Source: Paenibacillus swuensis
GTDB lineage: Bacteria > Bacillota > Bacilli > Paenibacillales > DY6
Assembly: GCF_001644605.1 (NCBI RefSeq)
Contig: NZ_CP011388.1
Location: 2,818,501-2,882,500, forward strand
Length of the DNA: 64,000 bases
Direction: 5' to 3'
A model generated the notes under the pieces. That model saw only the letters and a list, made by a program, of their open reading frames with translations. It was not told where the DNA came from and ran no database searches. Position numbers and translations under genes: made by a program. Positions 17,114 through 24,767 of the stretch are shown here, piece after piece (position 1 is the first letter of the stretch; each line of letters begins with the position of its first letter).

Positions 17114-19236
17114 TGGGGGAGCTTAAGCGAGGAAAGGTACTTCGTTTGGCGGAAAAGCCGGTTATCCCGTTGAATCAGCCGGCTGAGCAGCAGGGTTTAA
17201 CCGGGCGACGGGGGCTGTCAGGCAGGGTTGCGCGAGGGTTGCTCGTCTTCGGCGGAGGCTTGCTGCTCTTGGCGGCGCTGCTGTTCGCCAGTCTGACGCA
17301 AGGGGAAGCGGATATTACGCTTCAGACCGTGACGGACGCGATTGTGGCTCCGACGGACGACCCGGATCAGGTGCTGATTCGCGGGATTCGGCTGCCCCGC
17401 GCCGTGATGGCGATGCTGGCCGGCGCGGCTTTGGCTGCCGCGGGCGTGCTGCTTCAGACCGTCACCCGCAATCCGCTGGCTTCGGCGGGGACGTTCGGCA
17501 TCAACGCCGGCGCGTACTTTGCGGTGGTGGCGGCGACGGTGTTTATGCCTGCGGCGATTTCGCGGATGCCGCTGCTGATGGCATTGATTGGCGGCGCCGG
17601 CGCGGCGATCATGGCCTACTTCATGGCAGGCGGAGTTAAAGCCACACCGGTGCGCATGGCCTTGGCCGGCATGATTGTCGCGCTGGTGCTGTCTTCTTTC
17701 ACCAGCGCGATTCAGCTCCTGTTCGAGGAATCCACGAACGGACTGTTTCTGTGGGGCTCCGGCTCGGTGGTGCAGAACGACTGGCACGGCGTTCTTTACA
17801 GCCTGCCCTGGATCGCGGGCGGACTGCTTGTGATCCTGTTGTTTGCCAGACGGCTGGATGTGCTCGGCTTGGGCGATGAAACCGCCCGGGCTTTGGGACA
17901 GCAGGTCGGGTTTACACGGTTTGCGGCGCTCGCCATTGCGATTCTGCTCGCATCGGTGACGGTCAGCGTAGTCGGTCCGATCGGCTTTATCGGACTGATG
18001 GCGCCGCATCTGATGCGTCTGACCGGGTACAGACGGCATCTGAGTTTGTTGTTATCAAGCGCGCTGTGGGGCGCGATTATTCTTGTGGGCGCGGACACGG
18101 TGGCGCGGCTGTTCGCGAGCGTGATCGGCGAGCTGCCCGCGGGCGCCGTGACGGCGCTCATCGGCGGGCCGTGGCTCGTGTGGCTGGCGGTGCGCGGCAC
18201 CCAAGCGGTGCGGACGACGGAAGCGACGTCGTCCATGAGCGTGGGCGTCGCCGCGCGCAAGCTGCCGTTCGCGCTGCTCGCGAGCGGGCTCACCGCCTTG
18301 CTGGCGGCGGTGTGTTTGGCTGCGCTGAGCATCGGCAGCCTGCGTATTGCGCCGGGCGAGGTGCTGGCCGCACTGGCCGGCGGCGGGGAAGAGCTGACGC
18401 GGAACATCCTGTTCGACATGCGTCTGCCGCGTCTGCTCGTCGCCGCTGTGGCCGGCGCGGGGCTCGCCGTTTCCGGCGTGCTCCTGCAAGCGACAGTGCG
18501 AAACCCGCTCGCGGACCCGTCCGTGGTCGGGGTTACCTCGGGCGCCGGGGTTGGCGCGTTGCTGTTGATGTTGCTATGGCCAGCGGCGCCTCCGTGGTTG
18601 TTGCCGGCAACGGCCTTTGTGGGAGCTGTCGCAGCCGGAGCCATTGTGTACGGCCTGGCTTGGCGCCGCGGAATGAGTCCGACCGTGCTGACATTGGTTG
18701 GTATTGCCGTCACGGCCGTCGGTTCCGCCATCATCCAGTTCCTGGTGATTCGCTCCGGCATGGGCGCGGCACCTGCGCTGGCTTGGCTTGCCGGCAGCAT
18801 CTACGCACGCGGCTGGAGCGATCTTGCGCTGCTGGCGATGCCGTTCGCCGTGCTCATCCCCTACGCGTGGCGGCTCGGCCGCAGCGCCGATTTGCTCGCC
18901 TTCGGCGACCACACGGCGCTCGGCCTCGGCCTGCGCTTGACGCGCACGCGCCTAATCGCTGCGCTCACAGGCGTCGCGCTGGCGGCCGCTGTAGTAGCCA
19001 CCGTCGGCACGGTGGGCTTCATCGGCCTGCTTGCTCCGCATATGGCCCGCATGCTGGCGGGCCACCATCAGCGGCGGCTGACGGTGTTGTCGGCGTTGCT
19101 GGGCGCGGTGTTGCTCGTGTCGGCCGATCTGATCGGCCGCGTCGTCATTGCGCCGAAGGAGGTGCCGGCGGGGCTGGTGGTGGCCCTCGTCGGCACGCCG
19201 TATCTGCTGGCGCTGATGGTGCGCAGCGCCAAATAA
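17113..19236 (+). CDS. Fused double FecCD-type siderophore permease (FhuB-like)
   Basis: 707 residues, about twice the usual FecCD length. Two homologous halves each carry the family motifs. The first half has LPRAVMAMLAGAALAAAGVLLQTVTRNPLA and PIGFIGLMAPHLMR; the second has RLPRLLVAAVAGAGLAVSGVLLQ...VRNPLADP and GTVGFIGLLAPHMAR. Such fusions, as in FhuB, replace the usual homo- or heterodimer of permease subunits. About 20 helices are expected. The start overlaps the stop of the lipoprotein gene, implying translational coupling. The second half (about 18050-19200) is much richer in G+C than the rest of the locus. A hairpin terminator follows immediately. Confidence 0.92.
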   Translation: MGELKRGKVLRLAEKPVIPLNQPAEQQGLTGRRGLSGRVARGLLVFGGGLLLLAALLFASLTQGEADITLQTVTDAIVAPTDDPDQVLIRGIRLPRAVMAMLAGAALAAAGVLLQTVTRNPLASAGTFGINAGAYFAVVAATVFMPAAISRMPLLMALIGGAGAAIMAYFMAGGVKATPVRMALAGMIVALVLSSFTSAIQLLFEESTNGLFLWGSGSVVQNDWHGVLYSLPWIAGGLLVILLFARRLDVLGLGDETARALGQQVGFTRFAALAIAILLASVTVSVVGPIGFIGLMAPHLMRLTGYRRHLSLLLSSALWGAIILVGADTVARLFASVIGELPAGAVTALIGGPWLVWLAVRGTQAVRTTEATSSMSVGVAARKLPFALLASGLTALLAAVCLAALSIGSLRIAPGEVLAALAGGGEELTRNILFDMRLPRLLVAAVAGAGLAVSGVLLQATVRNPLADPSVVGVTSGAGVGALLLMLLWPAAPPWLLPATAFVGAVAAGAIVYGLAWRRGMSPTVLTLVGIAVTAVGSAIIQFLVIRSGMGAAPALAWLAGSIYARGWSDLALLAMPFAVLIPYAWRLGRSADLLAFGDHTALGLGLRLTRTRLIAALTGVALAAAVVATVGTVGFIGLLAPHMARMLAGHHQRRLTVLSALLGAVLLVSADLIGRVVIAPKEVPAGLVVALVGTPYLLALMVRSAK

Positions 19237-19266
19237 GCTCCTGCGTTCGCGGGAGCTTATTTTTCT
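19231..19266 (+). terminator. Terminator of the siderophore transporter operon
   Basis: AAATAAGCTCC and GGGAGCTTATTT form a stem around a short loop, followed by a T-rich tract. It overlaps the stop codon of the permease gene. Confidence 0.85.
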
Positions 19267-19278
19267 TTGTCCGAGTGG

Positions 19279-19307
19279 TTGACCCGTCGGACAGAGAGGG
19301 GGATAAT
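19279..19307 (+). promoter_or_regulatory. Sigma-A-type promoter for the KDPG aldolase gene
   Basis: TTGACC (19279-19284) and GATAAT (19302-19307) are spaced by 17 bases, about 40 bases upstream of the start codon. Confidence 0.6.
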
Positions 19308-19345
19308 GAGAAGGACATAATTGGGAATAATGAAACGGAGGAGAA

Positions 19346-20011
19346 ATGAACAGTATGAAGACTACAGATTGTTTCGAACTTGTACAGAAGTCCAAATTAA
19401 TTGCGATCCTGCGAGGCGTGGAGGATAGCAAAGCCGATCAAGTGGTGGATGCTTTGGAGCGAGGCGGTATCACCATTATCGAAGCCACGATGAATACCGA
19501 GGGCGCAACCGGCATGATTTCCCGCTGGCGTGAACGCTATGAAGGCCGCTTGCTGATCGGCGCAGGAACCGTGTTGGATGTGGAAATGGCTCGGGAAGCC
19601 ATTGATGCCGGCTCGCAGTTTCTGATCTCTCCAAACTTTGATCCGGAAGTTGTTGCTTACGCGACGAAACGCGGAATCGATGTGTATCCCGGCGTGATGA
19701 CGCCGACTGAGATTGTGGCGGCATGGAAATCCGGCGTTAAAGCGGTTAAAGTATTCCCATCCGGTTCCCTCGGACTTAACTATATTAAAGAAATTCGCGC
19801 GCCTTTGGATCGGATTCCGATGATTGCGACCGGCGGTGTGAACTTGCAGAACATTGGTGATTTCCTGGCGGCAGGTGTCTGCGCAATCGGCCTTGGCGGT
19901 TCGTTGGCGAGCAAGCAAGTGGTAAGCGAAGGCCGTTTTGATGAAATCGAAAAAACGGCACGGGCGTTTGTGAACGCGGTAGAATCGTTTACGGCAGCTT
20001 CCGTAAAATAA
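19346..20011 (+). CDS. eda: 2-dehydro-3-deoxy-phosphogluconate / 4-hydroxy-2-oxoglutarate aldolase
   Basis: 221 residues, the usual length of this class I aldolase, forming a TIM barrel. Motifs: AILRGV near the N-terminus, IIEATMNT with the catalytic Glu, LIGAGTVLD, and AVKVFPSG with the Schiff-base Lys, then MIATGGVNLQN and GLGGSL for phosphate binding. It cleaves KDPG to pyruvate and glyceraldehyde-3-phosphate and acts in the cytoplasm in hexuronate or gluconate catabolism. It stands alone, with its own promoter and terminator and no kinase or dehydratase beside it, so the exact substrate in this organism is open. ATG 19346 follows CGGAGG. Confidence 0.9.
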   Translation: MNSMKTTDCFELVQKSKLIAILRGVEDSKADQVVDALERGGITIIEATMNTEGATGMISRWRERYEGRLLIGAGTVLDVEMAREAIDAGSQFLISPNFDPEVVAYATKRGIDVYPGVMTPTEIVAAWKSGVKAVKVFPSGSLGLNYIKEIRAPLDRIPMIATGGVNLQNIGDFLAAGVCAIGLGGSLASKQVVSEGRFDEIEKTARAFVNAVESFTAASVK

Positions 20012-20049
20012 TGTATTGTACCCTGCACGTGGAAGAATAACGAAGAAAT

Positions 20050-20201
20050 TTTACGTTATTTTTGAATTTGATAAAAATAACGTAAATTTTCTACACTATC
20101 TCAAGGATTTCGCACTCATTCATGGGTAAATGGTCCCAATAACGTAGATTAATTACGTTATTTTCTACACAAATTTTAATAACGTAATTTATTTACGTTA
20201 T
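20050..20201. repeat. Three inverted repeats built from TTACGTTATT
   Basis: Arms at 20050-20063 and 20073-20086 (14 bp perfect, 9-base loop); 20138-20146 and 20154-20162 (9 bp, 7-base loop); 20179-20187 and 20193-20201 (9 bp, 5-base loop). All arms contain AACGTA/TACGTT. The word TTTTCTACAC also recurs after the first and second hairpins. The hairpins lack terminator-type T-runs and the region is A+T rich. Function unknown. Confidence 0.85.
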
Positions 20202-20223
20202 ACATATTTCCCGCGAAAATTTA

Positions 20224-20257
20224 AATAACCTAAGCCATGACAGAGGCTTAGGTTATT
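20224..20257 (+). terminator. eda: Terminator downstream of the aldolase gene
   Basis: 13-bp perfect stem AATAACCTAAGCC/GGCTTAGGTTATT with an 8-base loop, followed by ATTTATT. It lies 210 bases after the stop codon, beyond the inverted repeats, so those repeats are probably in the 3' untranslated region of the aldolase mRNA. Confidence 0.75.
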
Positions 20258-20288
20258 ATTTATTCCTGCTTAGATGACAATATGGCCA

Positions 20289-20542
20289 TATCCCAAAGAC
20301 TCAGCCCCGCGCTGCCCGCGAGCAAATCACACGCAGTCCCGGTCATCGGCCCACACGATATCCCCACGACTCAGCCTATGATGCCGAGTTGCGTTGCGTC
20401 CCTGAGCCAGCATGTTGTCTTAATTTAACTCAAATCGGCCATATCCCCACGACTCAGCTCACAGATCTGCCCCCACACGTTGCCCGCGAGCAACTCGCAC
20501 GCTGTCTTAGTCCGCGGTACACAAGCTATCCCCACCACTCAG
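20289..20542 (+). repeat. Four-copy intergenic repeat with core TATCCC-N5-CTCAG
   Basis: Cores at 20289-20304, 20359-20374, 20442-20457 and 20527-20542, with spacers AAAGA, CACGA, CACGA and CACCA. Flanks are partly conserved (GCCCGCGAGCAA, TCGCACGCTGTC). The same core recurs three times at 57162-57278. Confidence 0.85.
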
Positions 20543-20636
20543 CACAATGTCCAGTCCCGCACGCTGCCTTCGAACCAACTCGCACTTTGTCCTGCCGGTC
20601 CGCTACTTACACCAGCCACGTAGTTTCTCACTCGTA

Positions 20637-22088
20637 CTAAGCCCGCGAAGCCAAAGCCTCCAGCTCCTTCGTTAACCGGCCGAGTCCCTCGATATCGTCG
20701 ATGATGGCGGTCACGCGCATGTTCTGTTCCTCGGCGCTGGCGAGAAGCTGTTCCACCGAAGCGGCTGTTTCCTGGGTCACGCTGGATACAGTGGTGATCA
20801 CATTCACAATATTTTCGGACGAAACCTTCAACTTCATATTCATCTCATCCACAATGGTCGACTTCTCGGACAAATTTTCCGTGTTCTCAGAGATCGCGCT
20901 GAAGAGTTCCACGGTCTTCGAAACTTCACGCGTTCCGGATTGAGCGGCGGTTTGACCGATTCGGATTTGTTCTGTGGCATGAGCCGTTAATTTCTGAATG
21001 TCACCCAGAATCGTCCCAATCTCGTTCGTAGCTTGTTGCGCATTGTTGGCCAGCTTCTGAATTTCTCCGGAAACGACGGCGAATCCGCGTCCGTGCTCAC
21101 CCGCCCGTGCGGCTTCAATGGCGGCATTCAGTGAAAGCAAATTGGTTTGGTTCGTAATTTCACGGATCGAGGAGAGAATCGAGCCTATGCTGTTACTTTG
21201 GTTATACAATTGTTCCATGACATCCACGTTCATATTGATGATGGATTCGATTTTTTGAATTTCCGTTGCCATATTGTTGGATTGCTCCGTACCGCCTCGG
21301 GTCAAGTCTGCCGTTTCTACGGAGAGCTGTTTCATGGACTGGGAATTGTCCGTTACGATGACGATGGAGTGATCAATGGTTGACAAAGCATCGCTGACAT
21401 CGGACACGCTCGACGTCTGGGACTCGATTCCCCGGGCTATTTCATTGAATGCCATCGTAAATTCACCGGTGATCTGGCCCGCCGCTTTCGCGTTCTGCTG
21501 AAGACCATTACTATAGATGACCAACGTGTTTACATTTTCCTTCAACTGAGCCAGAATGGTGTCGACTTTTTCTTTGTTGGCCAATGTTTCAATATGGTTG
21601 GTTTGCACATCTTTCATCATCGTTTCGCCGATGCGGCTCTGGGTAATCAAGGCAACCGCTGTTAGGACGAGCAGTAAATTGGTGGACACGATATCTATAT
21701 TTTGAAAATCCGCTATGAACAGAGGCAATAAATTCGTCATGACCACAGCGCCGGCGGCGGTAAGCAAAATAGGTCTGAAGTTATGATACAGCGCAATCAG
21801 AGCCAAACTGAAGTACATCATGAAGTACGAGGTGTACCCGCCGGAAGATGAGAAGTTGAGGATGGCGGTGATGACCAAAAGCTCTGCAGCGATGAAATAC
21901 ATGATCCATTTCGACATAATTCGCTTCCAAACAAAGACGGTGAACAAGGCTGTGAAAGGTACCGTAAAACCCAGTAAAGCAATCAAGGTAACCTTAGCAG
22001 TCAGATTGGCCAATATGCCCAAAGCCAGCGCGCCCCATAGTAATTTGATCATCAGTTGATTCCGTAGTTGAAGCTGCGTTGCGTCCAT
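20637..22088 (-). CDS. Methyl-accepting chemotaxis protein with integral-membrane sensor
   Basis: About 483 residues. The start is ATG 22088, with AGAGGAG 9 bases upstream; an ATG 9 bases earlier abuts the ribosome binding site. The N-terminal 170 residues form about six hydrophobic segments with no large extracellular loop and no recognisable HAMP domain. The rest is a long coiled coil ending in the MCP signalling hairpin; the tip [20 protein letters not shown] is canonical and binds CheA/CheW. It therefore probably senses something in or near the membrane. No chemotaxis partners are nearby. Confidence 0.9.
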   Translation of the reverse strand: MDATQLQLRNQLMIKLLWGALALGILANLTAKVTLIALLGFTVPFTALFTVFVWKRIMSKWIMYFIAAELLVITAILNFSSSGGYTSYFMMYFSLALIALYHNFRPILLTAAGAVVMTNLLPLFIADFQNIDIVSTNLLLVLTAVALITQSRIGETMMKDVQTNHIETLANKEKVDTILAQLKENVNTLVIYSNGLQQNAKAAGQITGEFTMAFNEIARGIESQTSSVSDVSDALSTIDHSIVIVTDNSQSMKQLSVETADLTRGGTEQSNNMATEIQKIESIINMNVDVMEQLYNQSNSIGSILSSIREITNQTNLLSLNAAIEAARAGEHGRGFAVVSGEIQKLANNAQQATNEIGTILGDIQKLTAHATEQIRIGQTAAQSGTREVSKTVELFSAISENTENLSEKSTIVDEMNMKLKVSSENIVNVITTVSSVTQETAASVEQLLASAEEQNMRVTAIIDDIEGLGRLTKELEALASRA

Positions 22089-22235
22089 GCCGAACATCTC
22101 CTCTGAAGTAATAGTGATCTATGCCAAAAAAAAGTTGTACCTATGTATTCGTCATTTTGCGACAAAATCATTAACCGTTTAACCGAAAAATAGAGCGTCC
22201 CCACAACAAGTTTGCGCGTTTGAATTGTTTGCCAC

Positions 22236-22264
22236 TTGATATTTAACCAATGTTTAATTAATAT
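22236..22264 (+). promoter_or_regulatory. Promoter of the lysine riboswitch transcript
   Basis: TTGATA (22236-22241) and TAATAT (22259-22264) with 17-base spacing, about 50 bases upstream of the riboswitch. Confidence 0.6.
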
Positions 22265-22318
22265 AGTGAAATAGTGTTTAACTGAATAGTTTGAATAGAT
22301 TTAGAACACCTCATCATA

Positions 22319-22486
22319 CTGGTGAGGTAGAGGTCGCGGTATTTAGGAGTAGTTTGGCGGAGGCTTTCGAGACAGCCCGTGAAACCGAATGAAAGGAAAT
22401 ACTGCCGAAGTCTGTATGTCTCTCTCGAGCATGCGGGCTGGGGCCGTTCCCGAAAGGGACGGAACTGTCACATGTGTACTACCTAG
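22319..22486 (+). promoter_or_regulatory. Lysine riboswitch (L-box)
   Basis: The region shows the conserved L-box order: GAGGTAGAGGTCGCGG at the 5' side, TAGGAGTAGTTTGG, a GGCTTTCGAGACAGCCC arm, GAAAGGAAATACTGCCGAAG with the invariant GCCGAAG, GGGCTGGGGCCG, and ACTGTCA near the 3' side. AGGTAG at 22325-22330 can pair with CTACCT at 22479-22484 to close P1. An intrinsic terminator follows at 22551-22588, so lysine binding should favour termination. The downstream gene is a LysP-type permease, which fits. Confidence 0.9.
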
Positions 22487-22550
22487 TACAGATGTGTTGA
22501 GCTATCTTGCACAGGGATGATTAGGGGACGTTTTTTAGGCAACGACTGGA

Positions 22551-22588
22551 GCCGCCCGAAGCATTTCGGGCGGCTTCTTTTTATTTTT
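22551..22588 (+). terminator. Riboswitch-controlled intrinsic terminator
   Basis: GCCGCCCGA (22551-22559) pairs with TCGGGCGGC (22566-22574), followed by TTCTTTTTATTTTT. It lies between the L-box and the permease start. Confidence 0.9.
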
Positions 22589-22616
22589 CTCAACCAGATT
22601 AGGGAGTGTTTACACA

Positions 22617-24050
22617 ATGGAGCAGCAACAGCAACTTAGAAGAGGCTTGAAAGCAAGGCATATGATGATGATTTCCCTTGGCGGATCAATCGGGACTGGA
22701 CTGTTTCTGGCCAGCGGCGGCGCGATTTCGACAGCAGGGCCGGGCGGAGCGCTGTTGGCATACTTGTTGATTGGTATTATGGTTTATTTTCTCATGACCA
22801 GCTTGGGCGAAATGGCTACGTACTTGCCGGTTCCGGGTTCTTTTTCCACCTATGCGACTAGATTCGTAGATCCTTCCTTCGGTTTTGCGATAGGGTGGAA
22901 TTATTGGTATAACTGGGCGATCACGATTGCGGCAGAGCTTTCGGCGGCCACTTTGATTATGAAATATTGGTTCCCGGACAGTTCCTCATTGTTATGGAGC
23001 GGACTTTTCCTGGCGATTATGCTGGCGTTTAACCTGCTTTCCGTTCGGGGCTTCGGGGAGAGCGAATATTGGTTTGCGATGATCAAAATAGCTACAGTCA
23101 TCATCTTTATCGTCATCGGCATTCTGATGATTGTTGGGATTTGGAATGGCGAGGCCAGAGGTTTCAGCCAATTTACCGCAGGTGATGCGCCGTTTCCGGG
23201 CGGGTTCCTGACCATTCTGGGTGTGTTCATGGCGGCGGGGTTTTCGTTCCAGGGTACCGAACTCCTTGGTATTGCAGCAGGAGAGAGCGAGGATCCTCGC
23301 CGTAACGTGCCGCGGGCGATTCGTTCCGTGTTCTGGCGTATCCTATTATTCTATGTGCTGGCGATTGCGGTGATCGGTTTGCTGATTCCTTTCAATGATC
23401 CGAATATTGCGAACAGCGATATTTCACAGAGTCCGTTCACGGTTATTTTTGAAAAAGCGGGCTTAAGTATCGCCGCCTCCGTCATGAACGCCGTTATTCT
23501 GACATCGGTGTTGTCGGCGGGGAATTCCGGGATGTACGCTTCTGCTCGGATGATCTGGGTACTTGCCAAAGAAGGCAAAGCGCCGAAGTTTCTCGCGAAG
23601 CTCGACAGCCGCGGCATTCCGGTAGCTGCGGTATTGGTTACCGCCGCGGTAGGCTTGCTTTCATTCTTCGCTTCCTTCTATGGCGACGGACAGGTTTATC
23701 TTTGGCTTTTGAACGCATCCGGTATGAGCGGCTTCATTGCTTGGTTGGGCATTGCAATCAGCCACTATCGATTCCGGCGGGCTTTTGTAGCTCAGGGTCG
23801 TTCGGTTTCGGAGTTGCCTTACCGCTCCTTGTGGTTCCCGTTTGGCACCATTTTGGCGGCTTCCATGTGTATATTGGTCATTGCGGGTCAGGCGATCGGC
23901 GCGTTCTCGGACGGCAGCATCGATTGGAAATATCTGATGGCTTCGTATATCGGAATTCCGTTGTTCCTGGTGTTCTGGTTGGGGTACAAGTTTAAACATC
24001 GTACGAAAGTATGGAGTCTGAAGGAAGTTGATTTGAGCACGGAGCATTAA
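22617..24050 (+). CDS. lysP: Lysine-specific permease (LysP type, amino acid-polyamine-organocation family)
   Basis: 477 residues with twelve predicted helices. The N-terminus LRRGLKARHMMMISLGGSIGTGLFLASG is the signature first helix of the AAT family, and FSFQGTELLGIAAGESEDPRRNVPRA in the middle is the conserved loop found in LysP and its relatives. It imports an amino acid by proton symport at the cytoplasmic membrane. Assignment to lysine rests on the L-box upstream. ATG 22617 follows AGGGAG at 10 bases. A terminator lies directly after the stop. Confidence 0.9.
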   Translation: MEQQQQLRRGLKARHMMMISLGGSIGTGLFLASGGAISTAGPGGALLAYLLIGIMVYFLMTSLGEMATYLPVPGSFSTYATRFVDPSFGFAIGWNYWYNWAITIAAELSAATLIMKYWFPDSSSLLWSGLFLAIMLAFNLLSVRGFGESEYWFAMIKIATVIIFIVIGILMIVGIWNGEARGFSQFTAGDAPFPGGFLTILGVFMAAGFSFQGTELLGIAAGESEDPRRNVPRAIRSVFWRILLFYVLAIAVIGLLIPFNDPNIANSDISQSPFTVIFEKAGLSIAASVMNAVILTSVLSAGNSGMYASARMIWVLAKEGKAPKFLAKLDSRGIPVAAVLVTAAVGLLSFFASFYGDGQVYLWLLNASGMSGFIAWLGIAISHYRFRRAFVAQGRSVSELPYRSLWFPFGTILAASMCILVIAGQAIGAFSDGSIDWKYLMASYIGIPLFLVFWLGYKFKHRTKVWSLKEVDLSTEH

Positions 24051-24066
24051 GCTGAATTAAATGAGG

Positions 24067-24102
24067 GAGTCTTCGCCGTTTGATGGTGGAGGCTCTTTTT
24101 TT
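24067..24102 (+). terminator. Terminator of the lysine permease gene
   Basis: GAGTCTTCGCC (24067-24077) pairs with GGTGGAGGCTC (24085-24095) with a few G-U pairs, followed by seven T. Confidence 0.85.
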
Positions 24103-24141
24103 GTGCTTTCCCATTCCCCCGAAAAAAGATTTAATAGAAAG

Positions 24142-24167
24142 GGAACCTTTTCCAAAGAGGCACGTCC
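24142..24167 (+). promoter_or_regulatory. Candidate autoregulated ECF-type promoter
   Basis: GGAAC (24142-24146), then 16 bases, then CGTCC (24163-24167). The -35 'AAC' element and -10 'CGTC' element are typical of ECF sigma promoters, which usually precede the sigma gene itself. The predicted start is only about 10-15 bases before the sigma start codon. Confidence 0.6.
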
Positions 24168-24188
24168 AATTGTAACGAGGTGAATGGA

Positions 24189-24767
24189 TTGAGCTTTGAT
24201 TACTTACAATCGATAACGGCTGGCTTGGACCGGAATGCGGCGCTGCATGATCTCATGACTGAGTTCGGGAGCGATGTGTGGAATTATATTTATTTCCTGA
24301 CCCGATACAAGGAAACCGCCGATGACCTGGCCCAAGAGGTGTTCATTAAGGTATACGAAAAAATGTACACGTTTCGCGGTCATTCCAGTGTGAAGACATG
24401 GATCCTGTCGATCACACGGAATACGGTTCATGATTACCGGCGATCCGCCTGGTTCCGCAGAGTCATGCTTTCTTCCGGGTTCATGACGGCGCAGCAGGAA
24501 ACAGCGCCATCGGCGGAGCAGGATTACATGAAGCACGCGCTGAGAGAAGAAACTTGGGAAGTCGTGTTAGAGCTGCCGATTAAACTTCGCGAAGTCCTGC
24601 TTCTGTATGCGCATCATCAGTTACCGATGCAACAGATCGGGGACCTGCTCGGCATCTCCCAAGGGACTGTAAAGTCTCGGCTGTCCAGAGCGAGAGCGAA
24701 GGTCAATCAACACATGCGCGTTCACGAAGGCGCGGACGAAAGGATGGCCCAGCATGAAGAAACCTGA
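24189..24767 (+). CDS. ECF-type RNA polymerase sigma factor
   Basis: About 192 residues, usual for sigma-70 family group 4 with only regions 2 and 4. Region 2: DVWNYIYFLTRYKETADDLAQEVFIKVYEKMYTFRGHSSVKTWILSITRN. Region 4: LREVLLLYAHHQLPMQQIGDLLGISQGTVKSRLSRARAKV. TTG 24189 is preferred because ACGAGG (24175-24180) lies 8 bases upstream; GTG 24180, in frame, has no ribosome binding site. It overlaps the next gene by 14 bases, which implies co-translation with a membrane protein that has an anti-sigma-like layout. An ECF-type promoter just upstream suggests autoregulation. Its regulon is unknown. Confidence 0.93.
   Translation: MSFDYLQSITAGLDRNAALHDLMTEFGSDVWNYIYFLTRYKETADDLAQEVFIKVYEKMYTFRGHSSVKTWILSITRNTVHDYRRSAWFRRVMLSSGFMTAQQETAPSAEQDYMKHALREETWEVVLELPIKLREVLLLYAHHQLPMQQIGDLLGISQGTVKSRLSRARAKVNQHMRVHEGADERMAQHEET

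Larger units (their letters stand above)
20012..20636. other. 625-base repeat-rich intergenic region
   Basis: No gene is seen. From left to right it holds three TTACGTTATT/AATAACGTAA inverted repeats (20050-20201), the aldolase terminator (20224-20257) and four copies of TATCCC-N5-CTCAG within diverged units of 70-85 bases (20289-20542). The second half is C-rich on the plus strand. The elements are listed separately. Confidence 0.8.
22089..22616. other. Leader region between the chemoreceptor and the lysine permease
   Basis: 528 bases without a protein gene. It contains the upstream region of the minus-strand chemoreceptor (AT-rich, about 22100-22230) and the promoter, lysine riboswitch and terminator of the plus-strand permease, listed separately. 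Confidence 0.8.

Noticed and set aside
18066-19349. A 427-codon plus-strand frame and several long minus-strand frames across the permease gene
   Set aside because: Stop codons are rare in the G+C-rich second half of the permease; the translations are Arg/Ala/Gly-rich with no domain, whereas the permease frame has all FecCD motifs.
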